DNA from: Oscheius onirici | Taxonomy: Eukaryota > Nematoda > Chromadorea > Rhabditida > Rhabditidae | NCBI GenBank assembly: GCA_932521025.1 | Contig: OW051468.1 | Location: 2,976,064-3,040,063, forward strand | Length of the DNA: 64,000 nucleotides | Direction: 5' to 3' | Part shown: positions 34,610-43,575 of the stretch, in pieces | Layout: the number at the start of each line of letters is the position of its first letter | How positions within the stretch are numbered: position 1 is the stretch's first letter | Program-made: the position numbers and the translations under genes | The notes under the pieces: model-generated | Databases searched by the model: none | The model's input: only the letters and a program-made list of their open reading frames with translations | What the model was told of the DNA's origin: nothing

Positions 34610-34985
34610 TCGGTACTTTGGTAATACACCGAATACCTTTGCCAAAAGCCAATTACTGACATTGTTTCCATTATTTATTGTTTGAGCAAATGCAATTAAG
34701 GTACACAATTTTATTATTTTAAAGCCATAGAGGACAACAATCTGGACGGTACAACCATTTGTTCCGATTGTTGGGCAGGCTACCAGACGAGTTAGATCAA
34801 AACGGAAGGCTTCGACCACTTCAAGATCAACCATAAATATAACTTCGAGAAACCCGTCCAAAATATTGTCCTCTATGGCTTTTAGAATAATAACTTTTTT
34901 ACCTCAATTGTATTTGCTTTATTGTTTCCAAGAATAAATAATGGGTTTTTGGCGAAGGTATTCTGTGTATTGCCAAAGTACCGTC
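34610..34985. repeat. Inverted repeat between peptide copies 2 and 3
   Basis: Arms of about 130 bp (about 34610-34745 and 34858-34985) face each other around a 110-bp centre. They share GGACAA, AGCCATAGAGGACAA, AATACA and GGCAATACAC-like blocks at roughly 80% identity. The homologous peptide modules lie outside both arms in opposite orientation, so the arms are the inner part of a larger inverted duplication. Confidence 0.65.
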
Positions 34986-35325
34986 CTTTCTTGCTGCTGC
35001 TACAATTATTCGAAGTATTCGAGCTCTCCCCAAAAGTCCGGCGTTTGGAGATCCATATCGTTGGTCTCTTGCGGTTGCTAATCATTAGAGACAATGATGC
35101 TGCCGATAGCTCAGCAGGCAACAACGTTTCATGAAACTATTTCCGGTAAAAAACCTAACATTTTTATCAGAAGCAAGGCCCATTTAAACAACTGTCTTTC
35201 CCTTTTCGGGTTCTGCGTTCTTCCTGAGAAACTGAAAACAATTGGTGAAGATTCTCAAGTAGAAAGTCTTTTTTCGTAGACCGGTTAAAGTTCAGTAACA
35301 GTTCCAAAGACTTTATTTGTCGTAA

Positions 35326-35480
35326 TCACTTTTGACAAAGAGCAGTATTATCATTACAGCTGTGCATTTTTTTGTATTCGTGGGCACGGCAGCACGCATC
35401 TTGTTCGCGGTGAATACGATCGCAGACTTCGTTGCAAGGAATCACGTTCCAGACGTTGATAGGTTCAGACGCCTCTACTG
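35326..35480 (-). CDS. Six-cysteine peptide module, copy 3, directly downstream of the metalloproteinase
   Basis: The exon opens after an acceptor (TTTATTTCAG) and encodes VEASEPINVWNVIP followed by the six-cysteine module (CNEVCDRIHREQDACCRAHE) and ends LCQK, TGA. AATAAA follows within 20 nt. No signal peptide precedes it. Instead, 28 bp upstream lies the stop codon of the metalloproteinase on the same strand. It is therefore either a downstream cistron, a relic, or the last exon of a splice form of the metalloproteinase: a donor (GAAA|GTATTA) in the last metalloproteinase exon is phase-compatible. Confidence 0.55.
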
Positions 35481-35507
35481 CTGAAATAAACCTCTTTTCG
35501 ACTACAA

Positions 35508-36533
35508 TTAAAGATTGCTATTGCCGTAGGTCTTTAAATCATTAATACTTTCGTTGGAAAAGTGTCTTGTCTGGTTACCGTCCAGAGCATACATCCAGCT
35601 AGAAAAAAAATATCGTCCAAGCTAGAGAAACGAAACCTGTTGGGGTCAGAAACATGATCGAGTCCGAGAGCATGTCCGAACTCGTGAATAATGTTGGTTC
35701 CAAGTCGGTCTGGCCCTGGAAACGAATATTCTATGCTTGAACTTCTTCATGTCCAAAACAAACGGTCTTATCAAACATCGATAAGGCTGGGTTTTAGGAG
35801 CGGAAATGGTGACAAAGAGTACAGACTTGAAACAGAGACTCACATTCGGCAAAATCGTAATCCAAGTTGAAGTGAATTTTTCCATGTTCAGGATAGAATG
35901 CATGAGCCAAGACAGAAGGTCCAAAAGGGTAACATTTACTGTCGTCGTGCTCTGCTGAAGACTATTTCTAACAATAAATGCCTTGTTTCCTGGACTTACC
36001 GTAAATGTGATTTTTATGTTTGCTTCGTGTATATTGTCCGTTCACGAAAGCCTCAAACCTGGAGTAAACTGCTGCCATCCATGCTCAGTTGCCCGCTGGA
36101 ACTCATTATTCACGTGTTCGCGAGAAAATTGGGGTGGATAAGATTTTATGCTAAAAATGCTTTGCATTTAAAACGCCGAGTTCTCACAAATATTTGATAT
36201 GTCGTTTTGTCCAGCGACCGCGGAGAACGCGCTTTCGCCTGTGTCTAGACTTTCTGAAGTAAAGGTTTTACAACCTCTGGGAAATGGAACCTTTTGTCTT
36301 TCACGCCGCACCGAGCTGTTGACATCAGTTTTCTGGTGGCATGATCCAGCTCACCAGTCTGTTCCAAACCGTAAAAGCTCTGCGTAAGCGTAAAAAGAAG
36401 GAAATGAACAGTTTTACCTGGAAATCACGGATACCGTTGCTAAGAGAAACAGACATTGCCATTTCTGGATCCTGTTCAGGCAGGAATCCAAATCGAGTCA
36501 GATTCGCAATGTTTAGTACGAGAACAAGTGTAG
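35508..36533 (-). CDS. Matrix metalloproteinase (no hemopexin domain)
   Basis: Secreted zinc endopeptidase. The propeptide has LTRFGFLPEQDPEMA and GIRDFQ, then the cysteine switch ARCGVKD with the inhibitory cysteine. The catalytic domain shows SVLAHAFYPEHGKIHFN and the zinc site HEFGHALGLDH followed by the SVMY-like WMYAL, and ends SNESINDLKTYG just before TAA (35508-35510). There is no hemopexin repeat. Only a proposed 30-nt intron (36245-36274, GTTGTA...TCTAG) removes an in-frame TAG between switch and catalytic domain. If it is not spliced, the gene is broken. The first exon with start codon and signal peptide lies upstream and is unresolved. The catalytic middle part between 35.94 and 36.19 kb is only partly readable. 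Confidence 0.7.
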
Positions 36534-37063
36534 CTAACCGCGTTGACAGTAGGAGCACCGTGGCATTGTAAAAACATGTAGAAAAAAACAAGAGGGAAAA
36601 AGCTTACCATTTTCACGGTCGACTATTTCTCATATCTGTCCTTTTCTTTAAATAACCCATCGGGACGTGATATTGGGAAAATTCGAGCGGTGAAACAAGA
36701 AAGATAAGCGAGTCAGTTGATTTTATGTTCCATACAACCTGTTTAGTAAACTTCCGGCATCTGATAGCTTTATCGAAGCTCAAGCTATCATAGCTACTCG
36801 TGATCTGAGATTTGCTAAAAGGGGTTCAAAGTGAGGTTCAATAATAGGTAAGCAAGTCTGCTCTTTTCTTCCACTCACAGCCAAAGCTAGCGAAACGGCA
36901 TGGGAATGTTAGTGAGAGCAACAACTGTTGTGAGCTAAAATGTTTGCTCGTATTCGCGCTCGCACTAAATTAGAACAGACTGCTCTCGCAAAAAATGGCT
37001 GCTCGCACAACCCGGTCCAGAATCATGGGATTTATACCTACCAAAATGTATTAGGCATCTCTC

Positions 37064-37480
37064 TACTACTAAAGCGCAGTGGTGTGTCGAGGACTGTGTT
37101 TGTCCGAGGCCACGAACAAGTCAGGACAAGTTATAGTCTGTTCAAAAGGTAGAAAGCATTTTTTGAATTGGCCCGCGCTTTCTTCTTGAACAATTTTCAA
37201 ATCAAATATGCGGGAATTTAGCTGCGTAGCACGTTGCAGCATGTAAATGTTGGATACTCAGCCAATGAAAAAGCGCGGGCCAATTCAAAAAAGACTCTCT
37301 ACATTTTGAACAGACTAGTTTTTCTTAGAATTAGCCAGTTAGTTTTGAACTTACAACGGGAACGAGAAATCTAATGCTTGGACAACGTTCTTCGTACCTA
37401 TGAGTGCCGCAAGCGCCAGGGCGGCGACAGCCGTCGCAGACGGCTGGTATAGCTGCAAAAATGCTTCCGAAGACAGCGTC
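37064..37480 (+). repeat. Helitron-like dispersed repeat, copy 1 (interrupted by a MITE)
   Basis: The left part (TCTACTACTAAAGCGCAGTG, then CCACGAACAAGTCAGGACAA) and right part (TTTTGAACTTACAACGGGAA, GCTTGGACAACGTTCTTCGT) recur at 42345-42640. The right end has a perfect hairpin AGCCGTC-gca-GACGGCT followed by GGT, also found at about 56030-56050. The start, 3' hairpin and CTGG|T end resemble nematode Helitrons, but no helicase is present. Confidence 0.45.
37136..37315. mobile_element. MITE with TA target duplication inside the Helitron-like repeat
   Basis: The termini GTCTGTTCAAAA...TTTTGAACAGAC are flanked by TA. Arms extend about 48 bp (TTTTTTGAATTGGCCCGCGC). The related repeat copy at 42.43 kb lacks the insertion, giving an empty-site comparison. 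Confidence 0.75.
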
Positions 37481-37663
37481 ACCGAGCCACGAAGATTGGC
37501 TTCACTGACACGTAGCAACCATCTCAAGATCATGAACAACTTTTTGGGGTTGGGCCGATGAACGGCTAACAATAAGAGTCTGCTTGTAATGTCCTGGACT
37601 TGAAGGAGAACTCTCTGATGACTGTCAATTGCAATATCTTCGTCTACGGACAGGAGGGTAAAG

Positions 37664-37868
37664 TCTGTTCAAAAAAAAGAACGCAACAGTAACCCATAAA
37701 TATTTCGCTTCGAGAACCACAAACCCCTGATTTTCAGAGTAAACTGCAACAATTCAAACCGATTTCTTGATTTTCTCAACGGTGAATTGCCGCGCTTCAG
37801 GGGTTTGTGGTTCTCGAAGCGAAATATTTATGGGTTACTGTTGCGTTCTTTTTTTTTGAACAGACTTT
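37664..37868. mobile_element. MITE with near-perfect ~70-bp inverted ends
   Basis: The ends TAAAGTCTGTTCAAAAAAAA and its complement continue through GAACGCAACAGTAACCCATA and on to CAAACCCCTGA with almost no mismatch. It shares GTCTGTTCAAAA with the neighbouring element. There is no ORF. The near-identity of arms suggests recent origin. Confidence 0.8.
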
Positions 37869-38019
37869 ACTAGCAACGGACGAACATCAGACAATTTGAG
37901 CCAAAACAACAAATTGCACGTGATGTCTTTTCAAGACTCTGGAACTGACCTCAAAGCCAAAAACTGATCAATGTCATAATGTCGTAAAGAAAGTTTACTA
38001 TGCAGCAAGCATGTGCGCT

Positions 38020-38110
38020 GAACCGGACCGGTCCGGTCCGTTTTTCAAATTGGACCGCGCCGGTCCGGCGCCATTAAAAAATTGGACCGGACCGGCCTCA
38101 GCCGGTCCGA
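38020..38110. repeat. GC-rich CCGGTCC palindromic block
   Basis: Many overlapping CCGGACC/GGTCCGG words form an imperfect inverted arrangement ending 9 bp before the F-box stop codon. It is much more GC-rich than its surroundings. It may be a small transposon end or a transcribed hairpin in the F-box 3' UTR. Confidence 0.45.
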
Positions 38111-38118
38111 GCGTTTTT

Positions 38119-39122
38119 CTAGACGCGCGGAGAGAAGTCGACTTCATCGATAATTCTGTCAATCAACTGCTGCTCCGACATTGTTCTGTACTTCTTGGGC
38201 GGAGGATGACATTCATACAGCTCGATGTTAACGCCGGGATCCAGATTTTTATAAAAGTCGACTGGTCCTAAAAGCTAGTTTGTTATTGCGAACAATTGGA
38301 AGCATACCTGTAATGGGCCAGAAGATATAAGCAATTTTGATCGGCTTTTTGAGATTCGGTAGTCGGAGGCGTGGTATTTCCGGGAGAAGGGCTTGTCCTT
38401 CCTAAAAGTCTTTGTTGCTACACAGAACATATAAACTAACCAGGTTGATCCAAAGAGAAGCTTGAGTACCATTGCATTCTTGGAAAATATTGCCAATGGC
38501 AATGAAGGCTCGTCTATAGGCCTCCAACTCCATCTTCTTGTCGTTTCCATAGAAAAAGTCGACAAATTCCTCGCTTTTACCATTGACAATCCAGAGCCTC
38601 AGGTCCTGATATCTTGGTTCAATCGACAAAAGTTAGACAAACCTCGTAGTTTACTTCTAATGTCATGCTGGTGATTTTCATTGTTCGGAGGCGACGGCGT
38701 GCATATTGATAGAAACTTTTATTGACAGGTTTGAGCTTGATACAGTCGATTACTCCCAACTTTTTGAAAATGTGGTAGTAAATGTCGGCGTTGTTGCTGT
38801 CGATTCCGTAAGGCGGCGGAGGATCAGCGATTGTTCTGGGACTTAGGTTTTGTTGGAGACGCCCAGAGAGTAATTCATCCTAAAACTGATGATGTGAACT
38901 AAATGAAAATTATCTACTTGTGTCACGAATTGCCAGCCTCGATTTAAGCCCAATTCGCGTTCCAACTCCTCGTCTGGGTCTTGTATAAAGCTCTTCTCCA
39001 CGAACGACATCGGGAGAAGCTGAAAATGATATTTCAAAACAGTAGAACATGTGAAATAAATTCCAGAGAATAGCACTAGAACAGACCCTCGTAGATGATT
39101 TACTACTGCCGGACGGTGCCAT
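38119..39122 (-). CDS. F-box protein
   Basis: Probable SCF ubiquitin-ligase substrate adaptor. The start (complement 39120-39122) gives MAPSGSSKSSTR, then after an intron LLPMSFVEKSFIQDPDEELE, a proline-rich PPPPYGIDSNNADIYYHIF and the F-box-like helix block KKLGVIDCIKLKPVNKSFYQ. Later exons encode YQDLRLWIVNGKSEEFVDFF and AYRRAFIAIGNIFQE. The last exon ends YRTMSEQQLIDRIIDEVDFS and stops at TAG. The pattern resembles large nematode F-box families (N-terminal F-box, unknown C-terminal domain). Several exons of 100-220 nt are separated by short introns with consistent phases, although not every boundary was checked. The substrate is unknown. Confidence 0.6.
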
Positions 39123-39443
39123 CATTTCGGTCTTCACAATGCAATGAAAAGTTCCAACTGCCTGCTAACTGATGGGAGCGAAAAAGAAAGATTATGATGG
39201 GGAAAATGTGTGGAGGTGAAACCGGGTCTATTTAATATGACATGTGAAATTGGCACAAGAAATGCCAATGTGAGACGGAAACAAAAGCATTGCTTCGCGA
39301 ACTGACGCAGGTAAAGAGACATAGTGGCGCCGTTTCCAAGGAACTACGATTTTTCACCCGATTTAAGTACAAACAGAAGCAGGAAACTGAAAAATATATG
39401 GTGAAATTAGAAATTCGTTTCTGTTCTTTTCTAAAGTCAGCAC

Positions 39444-39651
39444 TATACTTGGGCGGCTCGAGCCGAGCCGGTTTTTGACCTTTGTTCCTCTGGAGCTATA
39501 ACACAACTTCTATTAAAAATGGGAATCCCTTTTTAGAATTTCGTAAAATTTCCGTTTTTCTTTAGGCTCGAGCCGGTTTGGTTCGCCCTACCCCGTCGAG
39601 CCGGCTCGAAATCGGCTCAAGCCGAAAAATTTCGGCTCGTGCCCAAGTATA
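39444..39651. mobile_element. Non-autonomous hAT-like MITE with 8-bp target duplication
   Basis: The 208-bp element has terminal repeats TATACTTGGGC/GCCCAAGTATA, rich in GGCTCGAGCC words, and no ORF. Perfect 8-bp direct repeats GTCAGCAC flank it (39436-39443 and 39652-39659). An 8-bp duplication is characteristic of hAT transposons. Confidence 0.8.
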
Positions 39652-39659
39652 GTCAGCAC

Positions 39660-40515
39660 GGTGTGTTCCGGCTATCTCAACTTTTCAAATGAGCCGGATT
39701 GGCGCACAGTCCTACTTAGTACAGTACCCATCCCTGGCGCGCATTCAAATGCCGTTTTACTCGAAAATATGTCCCTTCGTCTCGATCGGGTCCCCTTCAG
39801 CCTTCTTCGCAGTCGGCTCGTCTCACTGGTCCTTTTGTCGAATCCTCCACACGTAGATCGAATTCGGGGAGAGGCTCGTAGTGCATCTCGACGGACTCGA
39901 CTTCGTCCAACCGCCTACGACAGGCCACATTCTGAAAGAGACGATGATTAGTTTTGCTCACCTTTGGAGGGACGGTTGGCCCCTCCCATGTTTTCCTTCC
40001 TTCCTAATGACCAGGCGACGATTACCTGCTTGACTCCCAGAGTTTGGGCGAGCAGTGCGTGTTCGCGAGTTTGACCGCTCTTGGAGATTCCGGCCTTTGG
40101 AGGGGGCGGTTGCCCCCTCCCATGTTTTCCTTTTCGAATCGGCCGTTTTTTCCTTCATCCTCTCCTCTTTTCAATGGTCCTTTAATCGATTCCGCCGCAC
40201 TTGTAGATGAGATTGGCAGGGACCGGTTGATCTGTATATGATCAGAGAAGAATCTTATGGCCAGAAATAAGAAAATTCGTATCGGTTCTTTAGAACCTTC
40301 GGAAAGAATGAAAAAGGTCCGATTGATTGGGGAAGGAAGAAGACGTGACAGGATCAAAGAGATCGGTTGACTGAGGAATGTTCAGAAGGGATCGGCTGAC
40401 TAGGGAGGAGATCAGAAGTTAAGAAGAAAACACAAGTAGAAAAACCGCCGATAGGCGGCCTAGCCGGCTGGTACAACAAAAAGTTATATATTTATCAAAA
40501 GGTTATTCAGAAGAT
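39660..40515. other. Gene-free stretch with internal duplication
   Basis: A segment around CCCCTCCCATGTTTTCCTTC (about 39975-40000) recurs near 40110-40130 with its preceding CCTTTGGAGGG. Words such as GATCGGTTGA recur at about 40210-40420 and 42880. No convincing coding exon was seen. Confidence 0.4.
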
Positions 40516-42271
40516 TCAACCGGTCTTTTCCTTGTCGTTGACCCTGTCCTTCATCTTGGGACGAACCCATTTGTGGTTGAACTTCTTCGGGGCATCCTGG
40601 GCCAGGAACTGTTTGATCGTCTTCTCCGGTCCGACGGTCGCATCGAAGAGCAGCTGGTGGAGCATATTGTACAGGTGGTCGAAGGTGGGTCTTTCCTCGT
40701 ACACCGTCCTCCAGTACATCTGCATCATGTCGTCCAGATAGGTCTCCAGTTCGTCGCCGTCGACCGTCTTCATCTTGCGCTCCGATCCGAAAAACTTGAC
40801 CAAATCCTGGACACCGTTCAGCTTGGGCTCTTCGAACCAGTACGGAGGCAGGCCAAAGTGGATGAGTTCGAAAATGAAACAGCCGTATGCCCAGATGTCA
40901 CTGAAAAATAAAGTTAGTTATACACGATAATATTGTTACCTGATAATGTCAAAGTGACGGTAGCGAAGACATTCGGGAGCCCACCAGGGCCATTCGAGAT
41001 CCGTCATATCCACAGTATCGACAAATTCCGGATCCAGGAAGGAGTAGGGAACCATGTAGTCGGTAATCTTGACAGACATTGTGCCCAAGTGCTCAGCATA
41101 GACACAGACGTTGGCAGCACGAAGATGACGATGACAGAGAAAATTCTCCTCGAGGAAGCGCATTCCACCGGCTACCTGGTAGGCAATCTCGAAACGAGTT
41201 CTCGGCGAAATCCACCAGTCGTCGTAGCGTCTCTTCATCAGCAGACGATCCAGTGGGATTCCGTTCAGTCCCTCGTAGGCCATCCAGTTCTCCTGGTCCG
41301 TCTCTCCATAGGCCACAATGTGAGCCAGAAAGTTGTGTCCTTGACGGAACTTTGGCGACTTCAGATCCGCTTTGACCACTTCCTTGTTGGCTTTGGCATA
41401 GTTCGAGCCGTCGGCATGATGAATGCGTCTGAAAACTCTTATTTTACAGAGAGAAACCGAAAAAAAACTCACGTCATGTCCTTCTCGAATGCCTTCCTGT
41501 TGAAGTTCTTGACGAACTCCCTCAGTCACCGGAGCATAGCGACCATCCAGCATAAAGTAGCCTCTCTTGGTGATCTCTCTCTTGGCTTCGCTCTTTTTAC
41601 TGGCTCCCTCTGCACCCTCTTCGAATTCGCGTCTCTGGACCGGAATTCCACTTGATCGGATGGTACCTGGTCATCGGCTGGCCTTCCTTCTGTCCAAGAA
41701 CCAACTTGAAAGGCTCCAACTTGTAGCCGGAACACTTCATCGAGAAGAGCATCGGTCTGGGGCTACTGAACGGCGTCAACATCTGGGGCTACTGAACGGC
41801 GTCATGTTGACATCGGCCGGCAGACGGAGCACCAGATTCGTCTTGTTCTTCTTGGCCGGAGCTTCTTTGAGTGGCAGAGGATTGGTATAGTAGTAGTCGA
41901 GCAGCTTCTCCAGCGAATTGAACTCTTTTCCACTCTCGATGAAAAAGTCGTCCTGTTCGAAACGACGAATCGTAAAGTAGAGAAATCCGTGCGGAGGACA
42001 GGCTGGCTGCATCGGCAACACGTCGTAGTGCTGTTGACGTTAGTGACCAAGAGGCTTCGCGAATCGCATGTTGTAGTATTCCGTCTCACGCCATTCGTGC
42101 CAGATCTGATCGATGTCGCCGGTCATGGTACGTACCAGAAAACACATCTCGGCCCATTCCTTCTCCTTCTGCCATTCGGGAGGCTGACAGACCGCGTATT
42201 CGCCTTGATGCCAGCTGGTCGCGTTGAAGGCTCCAGCTGCGTCAGGGAGCGACACTTGACCCATCCACCAG
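40516..42271 (-). pseudogene. SH2-linked tyrosine-kinase-like gene, broken
   Basis: The 5' part encodes an SH2-like region (FLYFTIRRFEQDDFFIESGK, FNSLEKLLDYYYTNPLPL). The 3' part encodes a kinase fold (NGIPLDRLLMK, HRHLRAANV, KITDYMVPYS, WWAPECLRYRHFD, DIWAYGCFIFELIHFGLPP, ERPTFDHLYNML). The catalytic HRD is HRH and the DFG is DYM, so even an intact product would be a pseudokinase. The frame is broken by a TAA near 42041, by a 26-bp tandem duplication near 41757-41810 and by a further frame change near 41640-41660. The 5' exon donor is mutated (see the adjacent inverted repeat). The family could be Src/Abl/JAK-like; I cannot decide. Confidence 0.65.
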
Positions 42272-42834
42272 CTGAAAGAGCAAAGGTGATAAATGAATAA
42301 GCGAAAGACCTATCTTCCAGTTCCGCTAAGTGCCGCTCTTCGTTGGAAATGGACTATAATGCGCTGTGGTGACTGTGGTGGACTGTTTATTTGTGTTTGT
42401 TTGTCCATGGCCACGAACAAGTCAGGACAAGTTAGCTTCTCTTAGGATTAGATAGTTAGTTTTGAACTTAGAGTGGGAACGAAAAACCTAATGCTTGGAC
42501 AACGTTCTTCCCCCCCCCCCCCCCATTTCTCTATCTGTAGCCTTCTTGTCTTTCTAGTTCTGGCCAACCCAATCCGAGGAGAGGATAGCTGGAATTACTT
42601 CGTACCTATGAGCGTAGACGGTTGGAATAGATGATAAAAAGAAACAAATAAGTGTCAATCTAACTTGTCCTGACTTGTTCGTGGCCATGGACAAACAAAC
42701 AAACAAATAAACAGTCCACCACAGTCACCACAGCGCATTATAGTCCATTTCCAACGAAGAGCGGCACTTAGCGGAACTGGAAGGTAGGTCTTTCGCTTAT
42801 TCATTTATCACCTTTGCTCTTTCAGCTGGTGGAT
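42263..42834. repeat. Near-perfect inverted duplication with 172-bp arms
   Basis: Arms 42263-42434 and 42661-42834 differ at only two places by eye. Each contains the end of a kinase-gene exon, an intron and a preceding exon end, then a Helitron-like repeat beginning. The 226-bp centre contains a C-homopolymer (42510-42524). Arm 2 keeps a GTAGGT donor where arm 1, attached to the rest of the gene, has ATAGGT. Confidence 0.85.
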
Positions 42835-43161
42835 TTTTTTGAGTAGGAAAAAGAGTCTGACTGACCGCTAAAGGATCAGAAGAGATCGGTTGATCTGTAT
42901 AAGATCAGGGAGGAATCGTATGGCCAGAAAATAGGAAAATTCGTATAGGTTCTTTAGGAGGGGATGAGAGTAGAGATTCAGCCAAGCTCATTGACAAAAG
43001 TAGAGACTCTGACGGAAAGACTTTCGAGTCGGAAACCAGTACTTCACATCCGTTTTTCAAAGCAGCTTTTCTGACCCATAGCTAGATTGCCTTTATGTTA
43101 CGACAATAGACAAAGATGAGAATACTTTGTTCTTTGTTTCTTTCGACTTCTAAACTTACAG
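42835..43161. other. Upstream region of the SleB-type hydrolase
   Basis: No clear first exon is visible. A short ORF from an ATG at about 43114 runs through the acceptor in a different frame from the hydrolase. The region repeats words seen near 40.2-40.4 kb (GAAAATTCGTAT, GATCAG). Confidence 0.4.
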
Positions 43162-43575
43162 AACTGGAGTGAAAGAGACCGTGAGATTCTGGCTAAGACA
43201 ATCTTTGCCGAAGCTCGAGGCGAACTTCTTGAAGGACAGCATGCCGTCGGCCATGTTATCATGACACGGGCAAAGGCTAACAAGCCTTATTGGGGACGAA
43301 ATACGGTAGCCGGTGTCTGTCTCCAGCCTTACCAATTCGAGTGTTGGAACGGTAAAAACGACATTACGATTCCTGCCAACAAACGCCGGGTCTACGATCG
43401 CATCTACAACTGGGTTCCGGACCTTTTGAATGGGGAGATTCGCGATCCGACCAATGGCGCCGACTACTACAACAATCCTTCGATCGAGAGCGGAGCCAGA
43501 GAACCGGCCTGGGTCCAGAAGGCCCACAAAAAAATGATGATTGGAAACCATCGCTTCTACAACATTGATTACTGA
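43162..43575 (+). CDS. Cell-wall hydrolase of the SleB/CwlJ type (bacterial-like), 5' exon unresolved
   Basis: The exon starts after a CTTACAG acceptor and encodes 137 residues to TGA. The domain is the SleB/CwlJ (Hydrolase_2) fold: NWSERDREILAKTIFAEARG with the conserved Glu-Ala-Arg-Gly-Glu motif, GQHAVGHVIMTRAKANK, the signature TVAGVCLQPYQFECWN, then GADYYNNPSIESGAREPAWV and GNHRFYNID. In bacteria these enzymes cleave peptidoglycan, for example spore cortex. The family is overwhelmingly bacterial and phage, so an intron-flanked copy amid animal genes suggests horizontal acquisition. No frame damage is seen. An upstream signal-peptide exon is expected because no in-frame ATG precedes the domain. 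Role in digestion or antibacterial defence is inference. Confidence 0.85.
   Translation, partial: NWSERDREILAKTIFAEARGELLEGQHAVGHVIMTRAKANKPYWGRNTVAGVCLQPYQFECWNGKNDITIPANKRRVYDRIYNWVPDLLNGEIRDPTNGADYYNNPSIESGAREPAWVQKAHKKMMIGNHRFYNIDY

Larger units (their letters stand above)
36534..38118. other. Repeat-rich gap between F-box gene and metalloproteinase
   Basis: It holds a Helitron-like repeat copy (about 37064-37480) interrupted by a MITE, a second MITE (37664-37868) and a GC-rich palindromic block (38020-38110). No gene is supported. Confidence 0.5.

Noticed and set aside
39661-39951. Plus-strand ORF of 96 codons after the hAT MITE
   Set aside because: No signal, domain or exon context; composition is consistent with chance in GC-richer DNA.
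40573-41655. Long plus-strand ORFs opposite the kinase-like gene
   Set aside because: They are shadows of the minus-strand coding frame and show no domain or splice pattern.
41624-41657. A 34-nt intron explaining the last frame change in the kinase-like gene
   Set aside because: GT...AG and phase would fit, but the segment is GC-rich and lacks the usual TTTCAG end. With the other lesions, a frameshift is the simpler reading.
42040-42060. A 17-nt intron (GTCACT...CAACAG) that would remove the TAA in the kinase-like gene
   Set aside because: It contains a branch-point-like CTAAC, but removal leaves the wrong frame downstream, so the stop stands.
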